Source: an uncultured Serinicoccus sp. (GTDB taxonomy: Bacteria > Actinomycetota > Actinomycetes > Actinomycetales > Dermatophilaceae). Taken from it: a DNA stretch of 64,000 bases. Made by a program: the position numbers and the translations under genes. Positions within the stretch are counted from its first letter, which is position 1, and each line of letters opens with the position of its first letter. The notes beneath the pieces were generated by a model that saw only the letters and a program-made list of their open reading frames with translations, had not been told where the DNA came from and made no database searches. Below are positions 9,384 to 18,311 of the stretch, one piece after another. Where the stretch lies: positions 648,964-712,963 of the forward strand of contig NZ_CANMUA010000001.1 in the NCBI RefSeq assembly GCF_947500995.1. Reading direction: 5' to 3'.

Positions 9384-10517
9384 TCAGCCGTGGACGCGGG
9401 CGACCCACGCCTGCGGGTCGGCGATCTCGGTCGGCCGGGGCAGGGTCTCCGGCGAGGTCCAGACGTGGTTGAACCCCTCCACACCGACCTGGTCCTGGAC
9501 CGCGCGGACGAAGATCGCGCCGTCCTTGTACTGCCGCATCTTGGCCTCCATGCCCAGCAGCCGGCGCAGCAGCGTGTCGATGTTGCCCGCGCCCTTGCGC
9601 CGCTGCGTGAACCGGCGGCGGATCTCGGCCACCGACGGGATGACGCTGGGGCCGACCTCGTCCATGACCACGTCGGCATGACCCTCGAGCAGGGACATGA
9701 CAGCGGTGACCTCGGCGAGCTTCTCCCGCTGCTCGGGCGTGGCGACGACCTGGGTGATGTCCACCTCGCCACGGACGACGCCGGGCAGGGCGGCCGCGAT
9801 CTCCCGCAGCCGCTGACCGAGGTCCTCCGGCTCGGGCATGATCCGGGTGCCCATGCTGCGGGCCCGCTCGATGAGGTGCTCGCGCAGCCAGGGCACCGCG
9901 GTGAACTGCACCCGGTGGGTCTCCTCGTGCATGGCGACCCACAGCCGGAAGTCCCCGGGGTCCACCCCGAGCTCGCGCTCGGCCGCGAGGATGTTGGGCG
10001 CGACGAACATGAGGGAGGGGGTGCCCTGCGGGGAGAGGTCGTACTGGCCCAGCACCTTCGTCGAGATCCAGGAGAGCAGACCGGCGACCTCGGTGCCGGT
10101 GACCTTGGCCGAGATGGCCTGCGAGGTGGCGCCGAGGTCCGGCAGCTCCCGGCCGGCGCGCTGCGCCCGGGCCCGGTCGGCGGCCCGCTTCTTGCGCACG
10201 ACCTCGTCGAGGACGGGAGCGAGCATGGCGTCCATCGAGGCGCAGTTGGCCCGGATCCAGCCCGCCCGGTCGACGACCAGCGCCTCGGGGGTGCCGGGAG
10301 GGGTGGACAGCCGGGCGGTCGTGGCGACCGGGTCCACGGCCCGCGCCGCGGCGGACCGCAGGTCGCCGACCAGCTCGGTGATCTCGCGCCGGCTCGCCCT
10401 GGGCCCGGGGGGCGCCAGCCGCGCGGCGGCCGCGGCGGCGAAGTCCCAGTCCACGAGGGCGCTGCCCCGCACGTCGTCGAGGGGAGCGTCGTCGGTGGTG
10501 GCGGGATGGTCGCTCAT
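9384..10517 (-). CDS. DUF2342 zinc-dependent metalloprotease-like protein
   Basis: A 377-residue protein of the DUF2342 family (Rv3626c-like, sometimes labelled coenzyme F420 biosynthesis-associated). It contains the HExxH zinc motif as MHEETHRVQF and the conserved LLEGHADVVMDEVG further along, consistent with a gluzincin-type site. Its substrate is unknown to me. Gene order dacB, DUF2342, tilS, hpt matches M. tuberculosis. The ATG at 10517 has a TACCGT hexamer 6 nt upstream and no Shine-Dalgarno, which suggests a leaderless message serving this gene and tilS. Confidence 0.88.
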   Translation of the reverse strand: MSDHPATTDDAPLDDVRGSALVDWDFAAAAAARLAPPGPRASRREITELVGDLRSAAARAVDPVATTARLSTPPGTPEALVVDRAGWIRANCASMDAMLAPVLDEVVRKKRAADRARAQRAGRELPDLGATSQAISAKVTGTEVAGLLSWISTKVLGQYDLSPQGTPSLMFVAPNILAAERELGVDPGDFRLWVAMHEETHRVQFTAVPWLREHLIERARSMGTRIMPEPEDLGQRLREIAAALPGVVRGEVDITQVVATPEQREKLAEVTAVMSLLEGHADVVMDEVGPSVIPSVAEIRRRFTQRRKGAGNIDTLLRRLLGMEAKMRQYKDGAIFVRAVQDQVGVEGFNHVWTSPETLPRPTEIADPQAWVARVHG

Positions 10518-10523
10518 GCGGTG

Positions 10524-10529
10524 ACGGTA
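10524..10529 (-). promoter_or_regulatory. Putative -10 hexamer, leaderless start of DUF2342 gene
   Basis: On the minus strand TACCGT is followed by 6 nt and then ATG 10517. It overlaps a GCATAC motif. No clear -35. Confidence 0.45.
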
Positions 10530-10563
10530 TGCGTTCGCGCGCCCCCGCGGCGACCCGGGACGC

Positions 10564-12081
10564 TCAGCAGCCGCACCGGGCGAGGTCGGCGACCACCTCG
10601 TCGAGCACCGAGGCCGCCTCGATCGCGGCCGCGCCCTGGTCGATGTCGTCCGCGGTCAGGGCGTAGACGAGCAGGCGCCCGTCGCGCGTCACGACCGTGC
10701 CCGCGAGCGAGCTGACCCCGGGCAGGGTGCCGGTCTTGGCGCGGGCGTTGCCGACCGCCGGGTCGTGGACGTCGAGGTGGAACCGGGTGGCGAGGGTGCC
10801 GGTGTAGCCGGCGATCGGCAGGCCGCCCGCGGCGAGCACCTCCTGCAGCCGGGGGTGGGAGCCGTCGGCGCCGGCCACGAGGACGTCGGCGACGGCGGCG
10901 ACCGGGATGAGCGTGCCGTCGGAGAGCCCGCTGGCGTCCGTGATGCGCACGCCGGTCATGTCCAGCCCGTAGTCCTCGACCATGGTCCGGCGGATCCAGG
11001 CGGTGACCGACTCCTGGTCGGCCGCCTCGCCGTCGGCCACCGCGGCCTGCCGGGCCAGCTGCTCGACCATGGCGTTGTCGCTGGTCGCCAGCGCCAGGGC
11101 CAGCACGTCGCGGGCCGCCGCGGACTCCACGGTGGCGAGCTCGCGGGCGTCGTCCGCCACCTGCACCTCCGCCGCGCGGGCGTCGTCGTCCCCGGCACCC
11201 TCGACGTCGACGCCCTCCTCCGCGAGCGCCTCCCGGAACACCCGGGCCACCTGCTGCTCGGGCGCCCGGGGTGAGGGGTTGAAGGGCCGGGCGCGGTCCA
11301 CCGAGCGGCCGATCTGCACGATGCGGCCGGCGTAGCCCTCCTCGAGCCAGCGGTCGATCCACGTGGGCATGGCGTGCGGGCCCTCGACGTAGGTCAGGTC
11401 CAGGCTCACCCGCACCGGCCCCTCCGGGGCCTCACCGGACCCCTGCGCGGACCCGAGCGAGGCCGCGGTCTGCGCGGCCAGGTCGGCGATCCCGGCGTGC
11501 CCGGCGACGGCCTCGGGGTCGCCGTCCCCGTCGGCGAGCAGCATGTCCCCGCCCGCGACGAGGACCACCTCACCCGGGTCGGCGCCCGCGACCACCCGCG
11601 TGGTGAAGGTGTGGTTCCCCGGCAGCCCGGTGACGACCGCCGCGGCGGCGAGCAGCTTGGTCGTCGAGGCGGGGGTGACCAGCCGGGAGGAGTAGCGGTC
11701 GCCCAACGGTTCGCCGGTGAGCGCGTCCCGGATGGCCACGGCGCGCCGCGTCGTGCCGCCCAGCCAGGTGCTGTCCAGTTCGTCGCTGATCTGCCCGGAC
11801 ACGGCGCCGCGGTCCGGCACCGGCGCCGCGGTGACCGGCCCGAGGGGCTCCGTGGCGGGCGTGATCCGCGGCCGCACCTCGCCCGGGGACGGCGCGGCGT
11901 CCGCCGTGCTGCCGGCCCCGTCCTGCGCCGGCGGCTCCTGCGTGGCGCCCGCCTGCTCGACCGCGGTGGCGCGCGGGTCGCCCGCACCGGGCGCGAGCGC
12001 GCCGAGGGCCACCACGAGCGCGGTGACCCCGGCGAGGGCATACCGTGTGCTGAGGCGGGGGGTGCTGCGCAGACCTTCCAC
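10564..12081 (-). CDS. dacB: D-alanyl-D-alanine carboxypeptidase/endopeptidase (PBP4 type)
   Basis: A 505-residue class C penicillin-binding protein (peptidase S13) that trims or cleaves peptidoglycan cross-links outside the membrane. An N-terminal hydrophobic segment (about 13-31) serves as signal or anchor, followed by a Pro/Ala-rich linker. Active-site motifs are SxxK (S139-K142, in PASTTK), SDN (334-336) and KTG (449-451). Start assigned to GTG 12081, with GGAGG 12 nt upstream; the frame continues further but runs antisense into ppa. It is divergent from ppa with about 90 bp between. Confidence 0.9.
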   Translation of the reverse strand: MEGLRSTPRLSTRYALAGVTALVVALGALAPGAGDPRATAVEQAGATQEPPAQDGAGSTADAAPSPGEVRPRITPATEPLGPVTAAPVPDRGAVSGQISDELDSTWLGGTTRRAVAIRDALTGEPLGDRYSSRLVTPASTTKLLAAAAVVTGLPGNHTFTTRVVAGADPGEVVLVAGGDMLLADGDGDPEAVAGHAGIADLAAQTAASLGSAQGSGEAPEGPVRVSLDLTYVEGPHAMPTWIDRWLEEGYAGRIVQIGRSVDRARPFNPSPRAPEQQVARVFREALAEEGVDVEGAGDDDARAAEVQVADDARELATVESAAARDVLALALATSDNAMVEQLARQAAVADGEAADQESVTAWIRRTMVEDYGLDMTGVRITDASGLSDGTLIPVAAVADVLVAGADGSHPRLQEVLAAGGLPIAGYTGTLATRFHLDVHDPAVGNARAKTGTLPGVSSLAGTVVTRDGRLLVYALTADDIDQGAAAIEAASVLDEVVADLARCGC

Positions 12082-12172
12082 CGACGTGCTCGACCTCCGT
12101 CGTCCCGGACCCCCAGGATGAGGGACACTGGGGGCCGAGCCTATGCCGTCCCCGAGCCAGAGAGAGCAGCAG

Positions 12173-12691
12173 ATGCAGTTCGACGTGACGATCGAGATCC
12201 CGCAGGGCAGCCGCAACAAGTACGAGGTCGACCACGCGACCGGCCGGATCCGGCTGGACCGCATGCTCTTCACCGCGACCCGCTACCCCGCCGACTACGG
12301 CTACATCGAGGAGACCCTCGGCGAGGACGGCGACCCGCTGGACGCGCTGGTGCTCCTGGACGAGCCGACCTGGCCCGGCTGCCTGGTGCTCGCCCGACCG
12401 ATCGGCATGTTCCACATGCGCGACGAGGCCGGTGGCGACGACAAGATCATCTGCGTGCCCGCCGAGGACCCGCGCAAGATGGGTATCCAGACCCTGGACG
12501 ACATCGGCACCCACACCCGGCTGGAGATCCAGCACTTCTTCGAGGTCTACAAGGACCTCGAGCCCGGCAAGTCCGTCGAGGGCGCGCACTGGGCCGGCCG
12601 CGAGGAGGCCGAGCAGTGCTACCTCGAGGCCGTCAAGCGCGCCAAGGACGAGGGCATGTCGACCGCGCGCTGGCCCATGCCGCAGCACTGA
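12173..12691 (+). CDS. ppa: Inorganic pyrophosphatase (family I)
   Basis: A 172-residue soluble pyrophosphatase. Family I motifs are [32 protein letters not shown] (the Asp-rich metal and PPi site) and [13 protein letters not shown]. It removes PPi from biosynthetic reactions in the cytoplasm; a membrane PPase (hppA) is also present in this window. Start set at ATG 12173 because homologues begin at [10 protein letters not shown] and AGAG-rich sequence precedes it; an in-frame ATG at 12143 is less likely. Confidence 0.95.
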   Translation: MQFDVTIEIPQGSRNKYEVDHATGRIRLDRMLFTATRYPADYGYIEETLGEDGDPLDALVLLDEPTWPGCLVLARPIGMFHMRDEAGGDDKIICVPAEDPRKMGIQTLDDIGTHTRLEIQHFFEVYKDLEPGKSVEGAHWAGREEAEQCYLEAVKRAKDEGMSTARWPMPQH

Positions 12692-12903
12692 GGCACCACC
12701 CCTGACGCCGCCGGGCGGGGTCGCGCCGCGCGCCTCGGGCCGCCCCCGGTCCCGCCGCCCGGAACCATCGGTGCCCGCCCGTCGTCGTAGCGGTGTACGG
12801 GGCGGACACCCGTGCCGCGCGCGGTACCATGGCTCCCGCACGGGCCACCGGCCGGCGATGACGACGCCCGCGGAGTGACCGCGGCACACGACAGGGGATT
12901 TCG

Positions 12904-14436
12904 ATGACAACGGTGAACGAGACGACCGGCGAGGTCGACGAGGGCGGGCGGAAGACGCCGTGGCTGCTCATCGGCGGGGGTGTCGCCGCGGCTGCCGTCG
13001 TCGGGGGTGGCACGGCGTTCGCGCTCATGATGGGGGGCGGGGGCGACCGCCCGGACAGCGTCCTGCCGGGCGAGGTCGCGGCCTACGCGCAGGTCGACCT
13101 GGACCCCTCGGCGGGGCAGAAGGTCGCCGCCGTGCGCTTCTTCCAGGGCCTCGACTCCGAGATGGACGAGCGCCTGTCCAACGGCGAGTGGCGCGAGTGG
13201 GTGTGGGAGCAGATCGAGAAGGAGGGCGACGTCCCCGGTGACGTGTCCTTCGAGGAGGACATCGAGCCCTGGCTCGGGGACCGCGCCGGGATGGTCGTCA
13301 TGGGTGCGGGCGAGGGTGAGGAGCCGGTCGTCGCCGTCGCTCTGCAGGTCAAGGACGGCGACGCCGCGATGGCCTTCCTCGACGAGCACGTCGCCGAGAG
13401 CTCGGAGGAGGTCGGCTACTACCTCGAGAGCGACTACGTCGTCTTCAGCGAGGCCGACACCATCGACGCCGTCCGTTCCGCCGCCGAGGCCGGCACCCTG
13501 GCGGACAACGAGAACTTCACCACCGACATGGAGGACCTGGGCGAGCCGGGCGTCATGGCGATGTGGGCCGACCTCGCGCAGACCGACGAGATCGACCCCG
13601 CGGCCTACGACCCGAGCCTGCAGGCGACCCAAGACCAGCTCGGGATGGGGGCCGAGCGGCCCGAGGTCGCCGGGCGCATGGCCGCCACGGTGCGGCTCAC
13701 CGCGGACGCGATCGAGATGCACGGCATCAGCCGGGACGTCACCGGGATGGAGTCGCTGCCCGCCGGCGGCAACGCCGACAACCTCGTCACCCAGCTCCCT
13801 GCCGACACCGCCGTGGCGATGTCCCTCGAGCACGGCGACGAGATGGTCCAGTCGCTGTGGGACCTCTACAGCGAGGACTACGCCGAGGAGCTGCAGCAGG
13901 CCTCGGACGCCGCGGCCGAGCAGGGCTTCTCCCTCCCCGACGACCTCAAGGTCCTGCTCGGGGAGTCGATGACCCTGGCCGTGGGGCCGGGCATCGTGGA
14001 CGCCGTGACGGGCATCTCGCAGACCGACCCCTCGGTGCCGGAGCTCCCCCTGGTCTACCGCGCCACGACCGACACCGCTCGGGCCCAGGAGATGCTCAAC
14101 GACAACGGCATGGGCGCCGGCGTGCTCGTGGTCCGCGAGGACGACGGCACGCTCTCGCTGGGCACCGACCAGTCCTACGTCGACGCGGTCGGCGAGGGCG
14201 GCGAGGAGACGCTGGGTGACACCGAGCTCTTCACCCGGGCGGTCGCCGACGCGGGTGAGGCGCAGTCGACCTTCTTCGTCGACGTGGCGCCCTTCGAGCA
14301 GTACTACCTGCCCCAGGTCACCGACGAGAACGCCCGCACGGCGCTCGAGAAGCTCGCCGCGGTCGGCATGTCGAACGTCACCGAGGAGGGCGGCGACAGC
14401 CGCTTCACCCTGCGGATGGTCGCCGACCAGGAGTGA
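12904..14436 (+). CDS. DUF3352 domain membrane-anchored protein
   Basis: A 510-residue protein with a short cytoplasmic N-terminus, one transmembrane helix (about residues 21-41, LLIGGGVAAAAVVGGG region) and a large extracytoplasmic part. After the helix comes PDSVLPGEVAAYAQVDLDPSAGQK, the signature of DUF3352, a family common in high-GC actinobacteria with no assigned function. The outer domain is very acidic. AGGGGAT lies 3-8 nt before the ATG. A long perfect hairpin (14485-14534) ends the transcription unit. No neighbour suggests a partner. Confidence 0.82.
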   Translation: MTTVNETTGEVDEGGRKTPWLLIGGGVAAAAVVGGGTAFALMMGGGGDRPDSVLPGEVAAYAQVDLDPSAGQKVAAVRFFQGLDSEMDERLSNGEWREWVWEQIEKEGDVPGDVSFEEDIEPWLGDRAGMVVMGAGEGEEPVVAVALQVKDGDAAMAFLDEHVAESSEEVGYYLESDYVVFSEADTIDAVRSAAEAGTLADNENFTTDMEDLGEPGVMAMWADLAQTDEIDPAAYDPSLQATQDQLGMGAERPEVAGRMAATVRLTADAIEMHGISRDVTGMESLPAGGNADNLVTQLPADTAVAMSLEHGDEMVQSLWDLYSEDYAEELQQASDAAAEQGFSLPDDLKVLLGESMTLAVGPGIVDAVTGISQTDPSVPELPLVYRATTDTARAQEMLNDNGMGAGVLVVREDDGTLSLGTDQSYVDAVGEGGEETLGDTELFTRAVADAGEAQSTFFVDVAPFEQYYLPQVTDENARTALEKLAAVGMSNVTEEGGDSRFTLRMVADQE

Positions 14437-14484
14437 GCCGCGGGGTGCGGTGACCGGTGCCGCACCCGCAGCTCCCCCGCCACC

Positions 14485-14534
14485 TGCCGACCCCCGGCGA
14501 CGGACTCCACGGAGCCCGTCGCCGGGGGTCGGCA
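14485..14534 (+). terminator. Terminator with 19-bp perfect stem
   Basis: Arms at 14485-14503 and 14516-14534 are perfectly complementary with a 12-nt loop, followed by GTTT. It lies 50 bp after the DUF3352 stop and just before the tRNA-Thr promoter. Confidence 0.8.
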
Positions 14535-14536
14535 GT

Positions 14537-14566
14537 TTGGGAGGCCTCGACCCGGTCGGGTATCCT
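14537..14566 (+). promoter_or_regulatory. Putative tRNA-Thr promoter
   Basis: TTGGGA (14537-14542), 18-nt spacer, TATCCT (14561-14566). The tRNA 5' end is 25 nt further on. The same TATCCT precedes tRNA-Pro at 54003. Confidence 0.5.
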
Positions 14567-14591
14567 CGTCGAGTTGCCCGGCGGGCGACGC

Positions 14592-14665
14592 GCCGCCTTA
14601 GCTCAGTCGGCCAGAGCGATTCACTCGTAATGAATAGGTCGGGGGTTCGATTCCCCCAGGCGGCT
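14592..14665 (+). tRNA. tRNA-Thr (anticodon CGT)
   Basis: A 74-nt cloverleaf: acceptor GCCGCCT/AGGCGGC, D-arm GCTC/GAGC, anticodon stem ATTCA/TGAAT with loop CTCGTAA (anticodon CGT, reads ACG), T-arm GGGGG/CCCCC with TTCGATT loop, discriminator T. The CCA end is not encoded. Confidence 0.95.
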
Positions 14666-14772
14666 CCGCTGCACCACCTCCGACGCCCTCGACCCACCGG
14701 TCGGGGGCGTCGCTCGTCGGGGGCCACGTCATACGCATCCCGGACCCGCACGTCCAGCAGGTCCGGGCCCGA

Positions 14773-16353
14773 TCAGCAGGTGGTGCCGTCCGCCGGGACG
14801 GTCCCCTCGAGCAGGTAGGCGTCCACCGCGTCGTCGACGCAGTCGTTGGAGCGGCCGTATGCCGTGTGCCCGTCGCCGTCGTAGGACAGCAGCACGCCGG
14901 AGTCGAGGGTGTCCGCGAGCCCCTCGGCCCACTCGTACGGCGTGGCCGGGTCGCGGGTGGTGCCGATGACGAGGATCGGGTCGGCTCCCTGGGCGGAGTA
15001 GTCCTCCACGGTCTCGCTGGCCTCGGCCGGCCAGTACTCGCACGCACCCTCACCGGCGAGGTAGCGCCCCCACGTGGGGGACACCTCCTCGAACTGCTGC
15101 TCCACCGCCTCGGAGTCGAGGTCCTCGCCGTCGGAACCGGCCGGCCGGTCGAGGCAGTTGACCGCGTAGATCGCCTGCATGCCGTTGCCGTCGTAGCTGC
15201 CGTCGCTGCCGCGCGAGGCGTAGAGGTTGGCGAGGTACATGAGCAGCGTGCCGTCGCCCTGGAACGCGCGGTCGAAGGCCTGGGACAGGACCGGCCAGGC
15301 GTTCTGGTCGTACATCGCGACGATGATGCCGTACATCCCCCAGCCCTCGGTGAGCTCGCCGGCCGCGTCGTCCCCGACCGGGAGCGGGGCGGAGTCCAGC
15401 TCGTCGAGGAAGGCGGGGATCCGCGCCATCGCCGACTCGACGTCCGAGCCCAGCGGACACTCCCCGCCGGCCACGCAGTCCTCGACGTAGGCCCGGGTGG
15501 CCCGTTCGAACCCCTCGGCCTGCCCGAGCCCCATCTCCAGGCCGGTGAGCTCAGGGTCGATGGCGCCGTCCAGCACGAGGCGCCCCACCCGGTCCGGGAA
15601 GAGCGCGGCGTAGGTCGCGCCGAGGAAGGTGCCGTAGGACGCCCCGAGGTAGGTGAGCTCCTCGTCGCCCAGGGCCGCTCGCAGCACGTCGATGTCCCGG
15701 GCGGCCTCCACCGTGGAGACGTGCCCGATGAGGTCCGGGGCGTTGGTGCCGCACGCCTGTGCGAACTCCTCGACGAGCTCCTGGGACGCCTGCTCCTCGG
15801 CGGCGTCGTCCGGGGAGGGGTCGGCGGAGAGGAACTCGTCCATCTGCGCGTCGTCGAAGCAGGTGATGGGCGCGGACCGGGCGACACCCCGGGGGTCGAA
15901 GCCGACGACGTCGTAGGCCTCGAGCACCGGGGCGGAGATCGACATACCGGCACTCATCGCGTAGTCGACGCCGGAGCCACCCGGGCCGCCCGGGTTGACC
16001 ACCAGCGACCCCTGCGCCTCTCCGCCGGCCGGGCTGCGTAGGAGGGCGAGGTCGATCGTCTGCCCCTGCGGCTCGGCGTAGTCCAGCGGGACGGTGAGGG
16101 AAGAGCACTCGAAGTCGCCCTCGCAGGCGCTCCACACCAGTTCCTGGGAGTAGTAGTCCTCCAGGCCCTCCGGCGCCTCGTCGGCGGCCGGGGTCGAGGT
16201 GGCGACCGCCTCACCGCCCTCCCCCGCGTCCTGCGACGAGGTCGCCCCGCCGTCCTCGGGGGTCGCCGGGTCCGGCGTGTCGTCGCTGCACGCCGCCAGC
16301 AGGGCGAGCGCGCTGAGTCCGGCGACCGCCCTGGCCGTCATCGAGGTTCGCAC
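14773..16353 (-). CDS. Lipoprotein alpha/beta hydrolase, TAP-like (tripeptidyl aminopeptidase)
   Basis: A 526-residue secreted S33-family peptidase related to Streptomyces tripeptidyl aminopeptidase. It has a signal peptide with lipobox LAAC (Cys near 23), an acidic Ser/Thr-rich linker, oxyanion motif NPGGPGGSG, nucleophile elbow GASYG, the TAP-like C-terminal domain with Asp in IGTTRDPATPYEWA and His in DGDGHTAYG. It probably releases N-terminal tripeptides from extracellular peptides while tethered to the membrane. GTG 16353 is chosen for the GGGA 8 nt upstream; ATG 16341 is the alternative. It follows holB by 26 bp and may share its transcript. Confidence 0.88.
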   Translation of the reverse strand: MRTSMTARAVAGLSALALLAACSDDTPDPATPEDGGATSSQDAGEGGEAVATSTPAADEAPEGLEDYYSQELVWSACEGDFECSSLTVPLDYAEPQGQTIDLALLRSPAGGEAQGSLVVNPGGPGGSGVDYAMSAGMSISAPVLEAYDVVGFDPRGVARSAPITCFDDAQMDEFLSADPSPDDAAEEQASQELVEEFAQACGTNAPDLIGHVSTVEAARDIDVLRAALGDEELTYLGASYGTFLGATYAALFPDRVGRLVLDGAIDPELTGLEMGLGQAEGFERATRAYVEDCVAGGECPLGSDVESAMARIPAFLDELDSAPLPVGDDAAGELTEGWGMYGIIVAMYDQNAWPVLSQAFDRAFQGDGTLLMYLANLYASRGSDGSYDGNGMQAIYAVNCLDRPAGSDGEDLDSEAVEQQFEEVSPTWGRYLAGEGACEYWPAEASETVEDYSAQGADPILVIGTTRDPATPYEWAEGLADTLDSGVLLSYDGDGHTAYGRSNDCVDDAVDAYLLEGTVPADGTTC

Positions 16354-16379
16354 GTGGTGTGTCCCTTTCCCGTCTGGTC

Positions 16380-17543
16380 TCACCCCCGGGGCAAGAGCAA
16401 CCCAATCATCATGGCCTCCAGGACCAGCAGCGGCGCGCCGTTGGCGATGAGCCGCTGGCGCGCCTCGCCGATGGTCTCCAGCGCCCCGAGCAGACCCTCT
16501 GGTGTGAAGGAACGCGCGAGCCGCTCGATCTGCTCCGGCTCGCTGGCGTTGATCTGGCCCACGGACGCGCCGGTCGCCACGAGCAGCGCGTCGCGGTAGA
16601 CCGAGGCGAGGTCGGTCAACGCCGCGTCGATGCTGTCGTGCTGCTGCCGCTTCGCCTCGGCCTTGAGCCGGTCGTCGAGGCGACGCAGGTGGGCGCGCAC
16701 CGAGGGCGGGTGGGTCCGCGCCGAGGCGTCCGCACCCAGCTGCTCCAGCAGCTCGCGCCGCTGCTCCTCGGCGTGGTCCGCCGAGGTGGCCTTGGCCCCC
16801 TCCCCGGCCTCGTCGACGAGGTCCTGCGCCGCGCGCAGGGCGTCCCCCAGGGAGCCCAGGGTCAGGGGTATGCCGGTGATCTCCCGGCGGCGGGCCCGCG
16901 CGTGCTCGTCGGTCGCCAGGCGTCGGGCGATGCCGATGTGGCTCTGCGCCGCCCGCGCGGCGTAGTGCGCCATCGCCGGGTCGATGCCGTCGCGCTCGAT
17001 GAGCAGGTCGGCGACCGCGCCCGCGGACGGGGTGCCCAGCCGCACGTGCCGGCAGCGCGAGCGGATCGTCACCAGGACGTCCTCGAGGGAGGGGGCGCAC
17101 AGCATCCACACCGTCCGCGCCGTCGGCTCCTCCAGCGACTTGAGCAGCGTGTTGGCCGAGTGGTCGTTGAGCCGGTCGGCGTCCTCGACGACCATGACCC
17201 GCCACCGCCCCAGGCTCGGTCGGGCCTGCGCCTCCAGCACCAGCGCGCGCGCCTCGTCCACCTTGATGAAGGTCTGCTCGGTGTCGACGATGCGCACGTC
17301 CGGGTGGCTGCCGGCCATGACCATCCGGCACGGCTGGCACCGCCCGCACCCCACCTGCTCCGGCCCACCCGCCTGCTCCTCGCACTGGAGCGCCGCCGCG
17401 AAGGTGCGCGCGGCCACCGACCGCCCCGACCCGGGGGGGCCGGTGAACAGCCAGGCGTGCGTCATGGACGCCGGGTCGCCGGAGGCGCGCCGCAGGGTCT
17501 GCACCACGCGCGGCTGGCCCACGAGCTGGGTGAAGACGCTCAC
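16380..17543 (-). CDS. holB: DNA polymerase III subunit delta'
   Basis: A 387-residue clamp-loader subunit. Seen: Walker A variant GPPGSGRS, the zinc module CEEQ...CGRCQPC, VEDADRLNDHSANTLLKSLEEP (sensor/Walker B region) and TIRSRCRHV with the SRC motif of clamp-loader AAA proteins. Delta' helps open the beta clamp and load it on DNA. Its GTG start overlaps the tmk stop as GTGA, so tmk-holB are translationally coupled; the pairing of thymidylate kinase with holB is common in bacteria. Confidence 0.92.
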   Translation of the reverse strand: MSVFTQLVGQPRVVQTLRRASGDPASMTHAWLFTGPPGSGRSVAARTFAAALQCEEQAGGPEQVGCGRCQPCRMVMAGSHPDVRIVDTEQTFIKVDEARALVLEAQARPSLGRWRVMVVEDADRLNDHSANTLLKSLEEPTARTVWMLCAPSLEDVLVTIRSRCRHVRLGTPSAGAVADLLIERDGIDPAMAHYAARAAQSHIGIARRLATDEHARARRREITGIPLTLGSLGDALRAAQDLVDEAGEGAKATSADHAEEQRRELLEQLGADASARTHPPSVRAHLRRLDDRLKAEAKRQQHDSIDAALTDLASVYRDALLVATGASVGQINASEPEQIERLARSFTPEGLLGALETIGEARQRLIANGAPLLVLEAMMIGLLLPRG

Positions 17544-18205
17544 CGTGCCCCCTCCAGCAGCGGGGTCAGACGGGCGCGCACCTGCTCGGCCAACCGGCCG
17601 GCGTCGTGGTGCGCGTCGAGCACGAGGTAGCGCTCCGGCGCGCGCGCGGCGAGGTCGAGGAAGCCCTGACGGACGCGGTCGTGGAAGTCGTCGGCCTCCC
17701 GCTCCAGCCGGTCGTGGACCCGACCGCGACGGGCCCGGCCCCGCTCGGCGCTGACGTCGAGCAGCACGGTCAGGTCCGGCAGCAGGTCCTCCGTCGCCCA
17801 CAGCGAGAGCTCGCGCACCTCGTCGTGGCCCAGGGCCCGCGCCGCCCCCTGGTAGGCGACCGAGGAGTCGAGGTAGCGGTCGGTGATGACGATCTCGCCG
17901 CGCTCCAGGGCCGGGCGGACGACGGTCGCGACGTGGTGGGCCCGGTCGGCCGCGAAGATCAAGGCCTCCGCGCGCGGCGACACCGACCCGTCCTCGCCGT
18001 GCAGCACCAGCTCGCGCAGCGTGCGCCCCAGCGCCGTGCCGCCGGGCTCGCGGGTGTGGAGCACGGCATACCCCTGCTCCTGCAGCCACTGCCCCAGCCG
18101 GGCGGACTGCGTCGACTTCCCGGCCCCGTCGCCGCCCTCGACGGCGATGAACAGACCCCGCCCACGACCGCGTCCGGTCGCGCTGGGCGGGGTCGGCTCG
18201 GTCAC
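17540..18205 (-). CDS. tmk: Thymidylate kinase
   Basis: A 221-residue dTMP kinase that makes dTDP for DNA synthesis. Motifs: P-loop EGGDGAGKST, REPGGT, DRYLDSSVAYQG and a LID region rich in Arg. Length is typical. GTG 18205 has TAGGCT 6 nt upstream and no Shine-Dalgarno, so the tmk-holB message is predicted leaderless. The GTGA overlap with holB couples translation. Confidence 0.94.
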   Translation of the reverse strand: MTEPTPPSATGRGRGRGLFIAVEGGDGAGKSTQSARLGQWLQEQGYAVLHTREPGGTALGRTLRELVLHGEDGSVSPRAEALIFAADRAHHVATVVRPALERGEIVITDRYLDSSVAYQGAARALGHDEVRELSLWATEDLLPDLTVLLDVSAERGRARRGRVHDRLEREADDFHDRVRQGFLDLAARAPERYLVLDAHHDAGRLAEQVRARLTPLLEGAR

Positions 18206-18211
18206 GTGGGC

Positions 18212-18217
18212 AGCCTA
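18212..18217 (-). promoter_or_regulatory. Putative -10 hexamer, leaderless start of tmk
   Basis: Minus-strand TAGGCT, 6 nt before GTG 18205. No clear -35. Confidence 0.45.
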
Positions 18218-18311
18218 CGGGACGGGGGCGACAGGCCCGCCGTCGTCCACAGCGCACCGCGCAGCGCGCCAAAGGGTCGCCGGCCACCCCTCGGTGGCCG
18301 GCGACCTCACC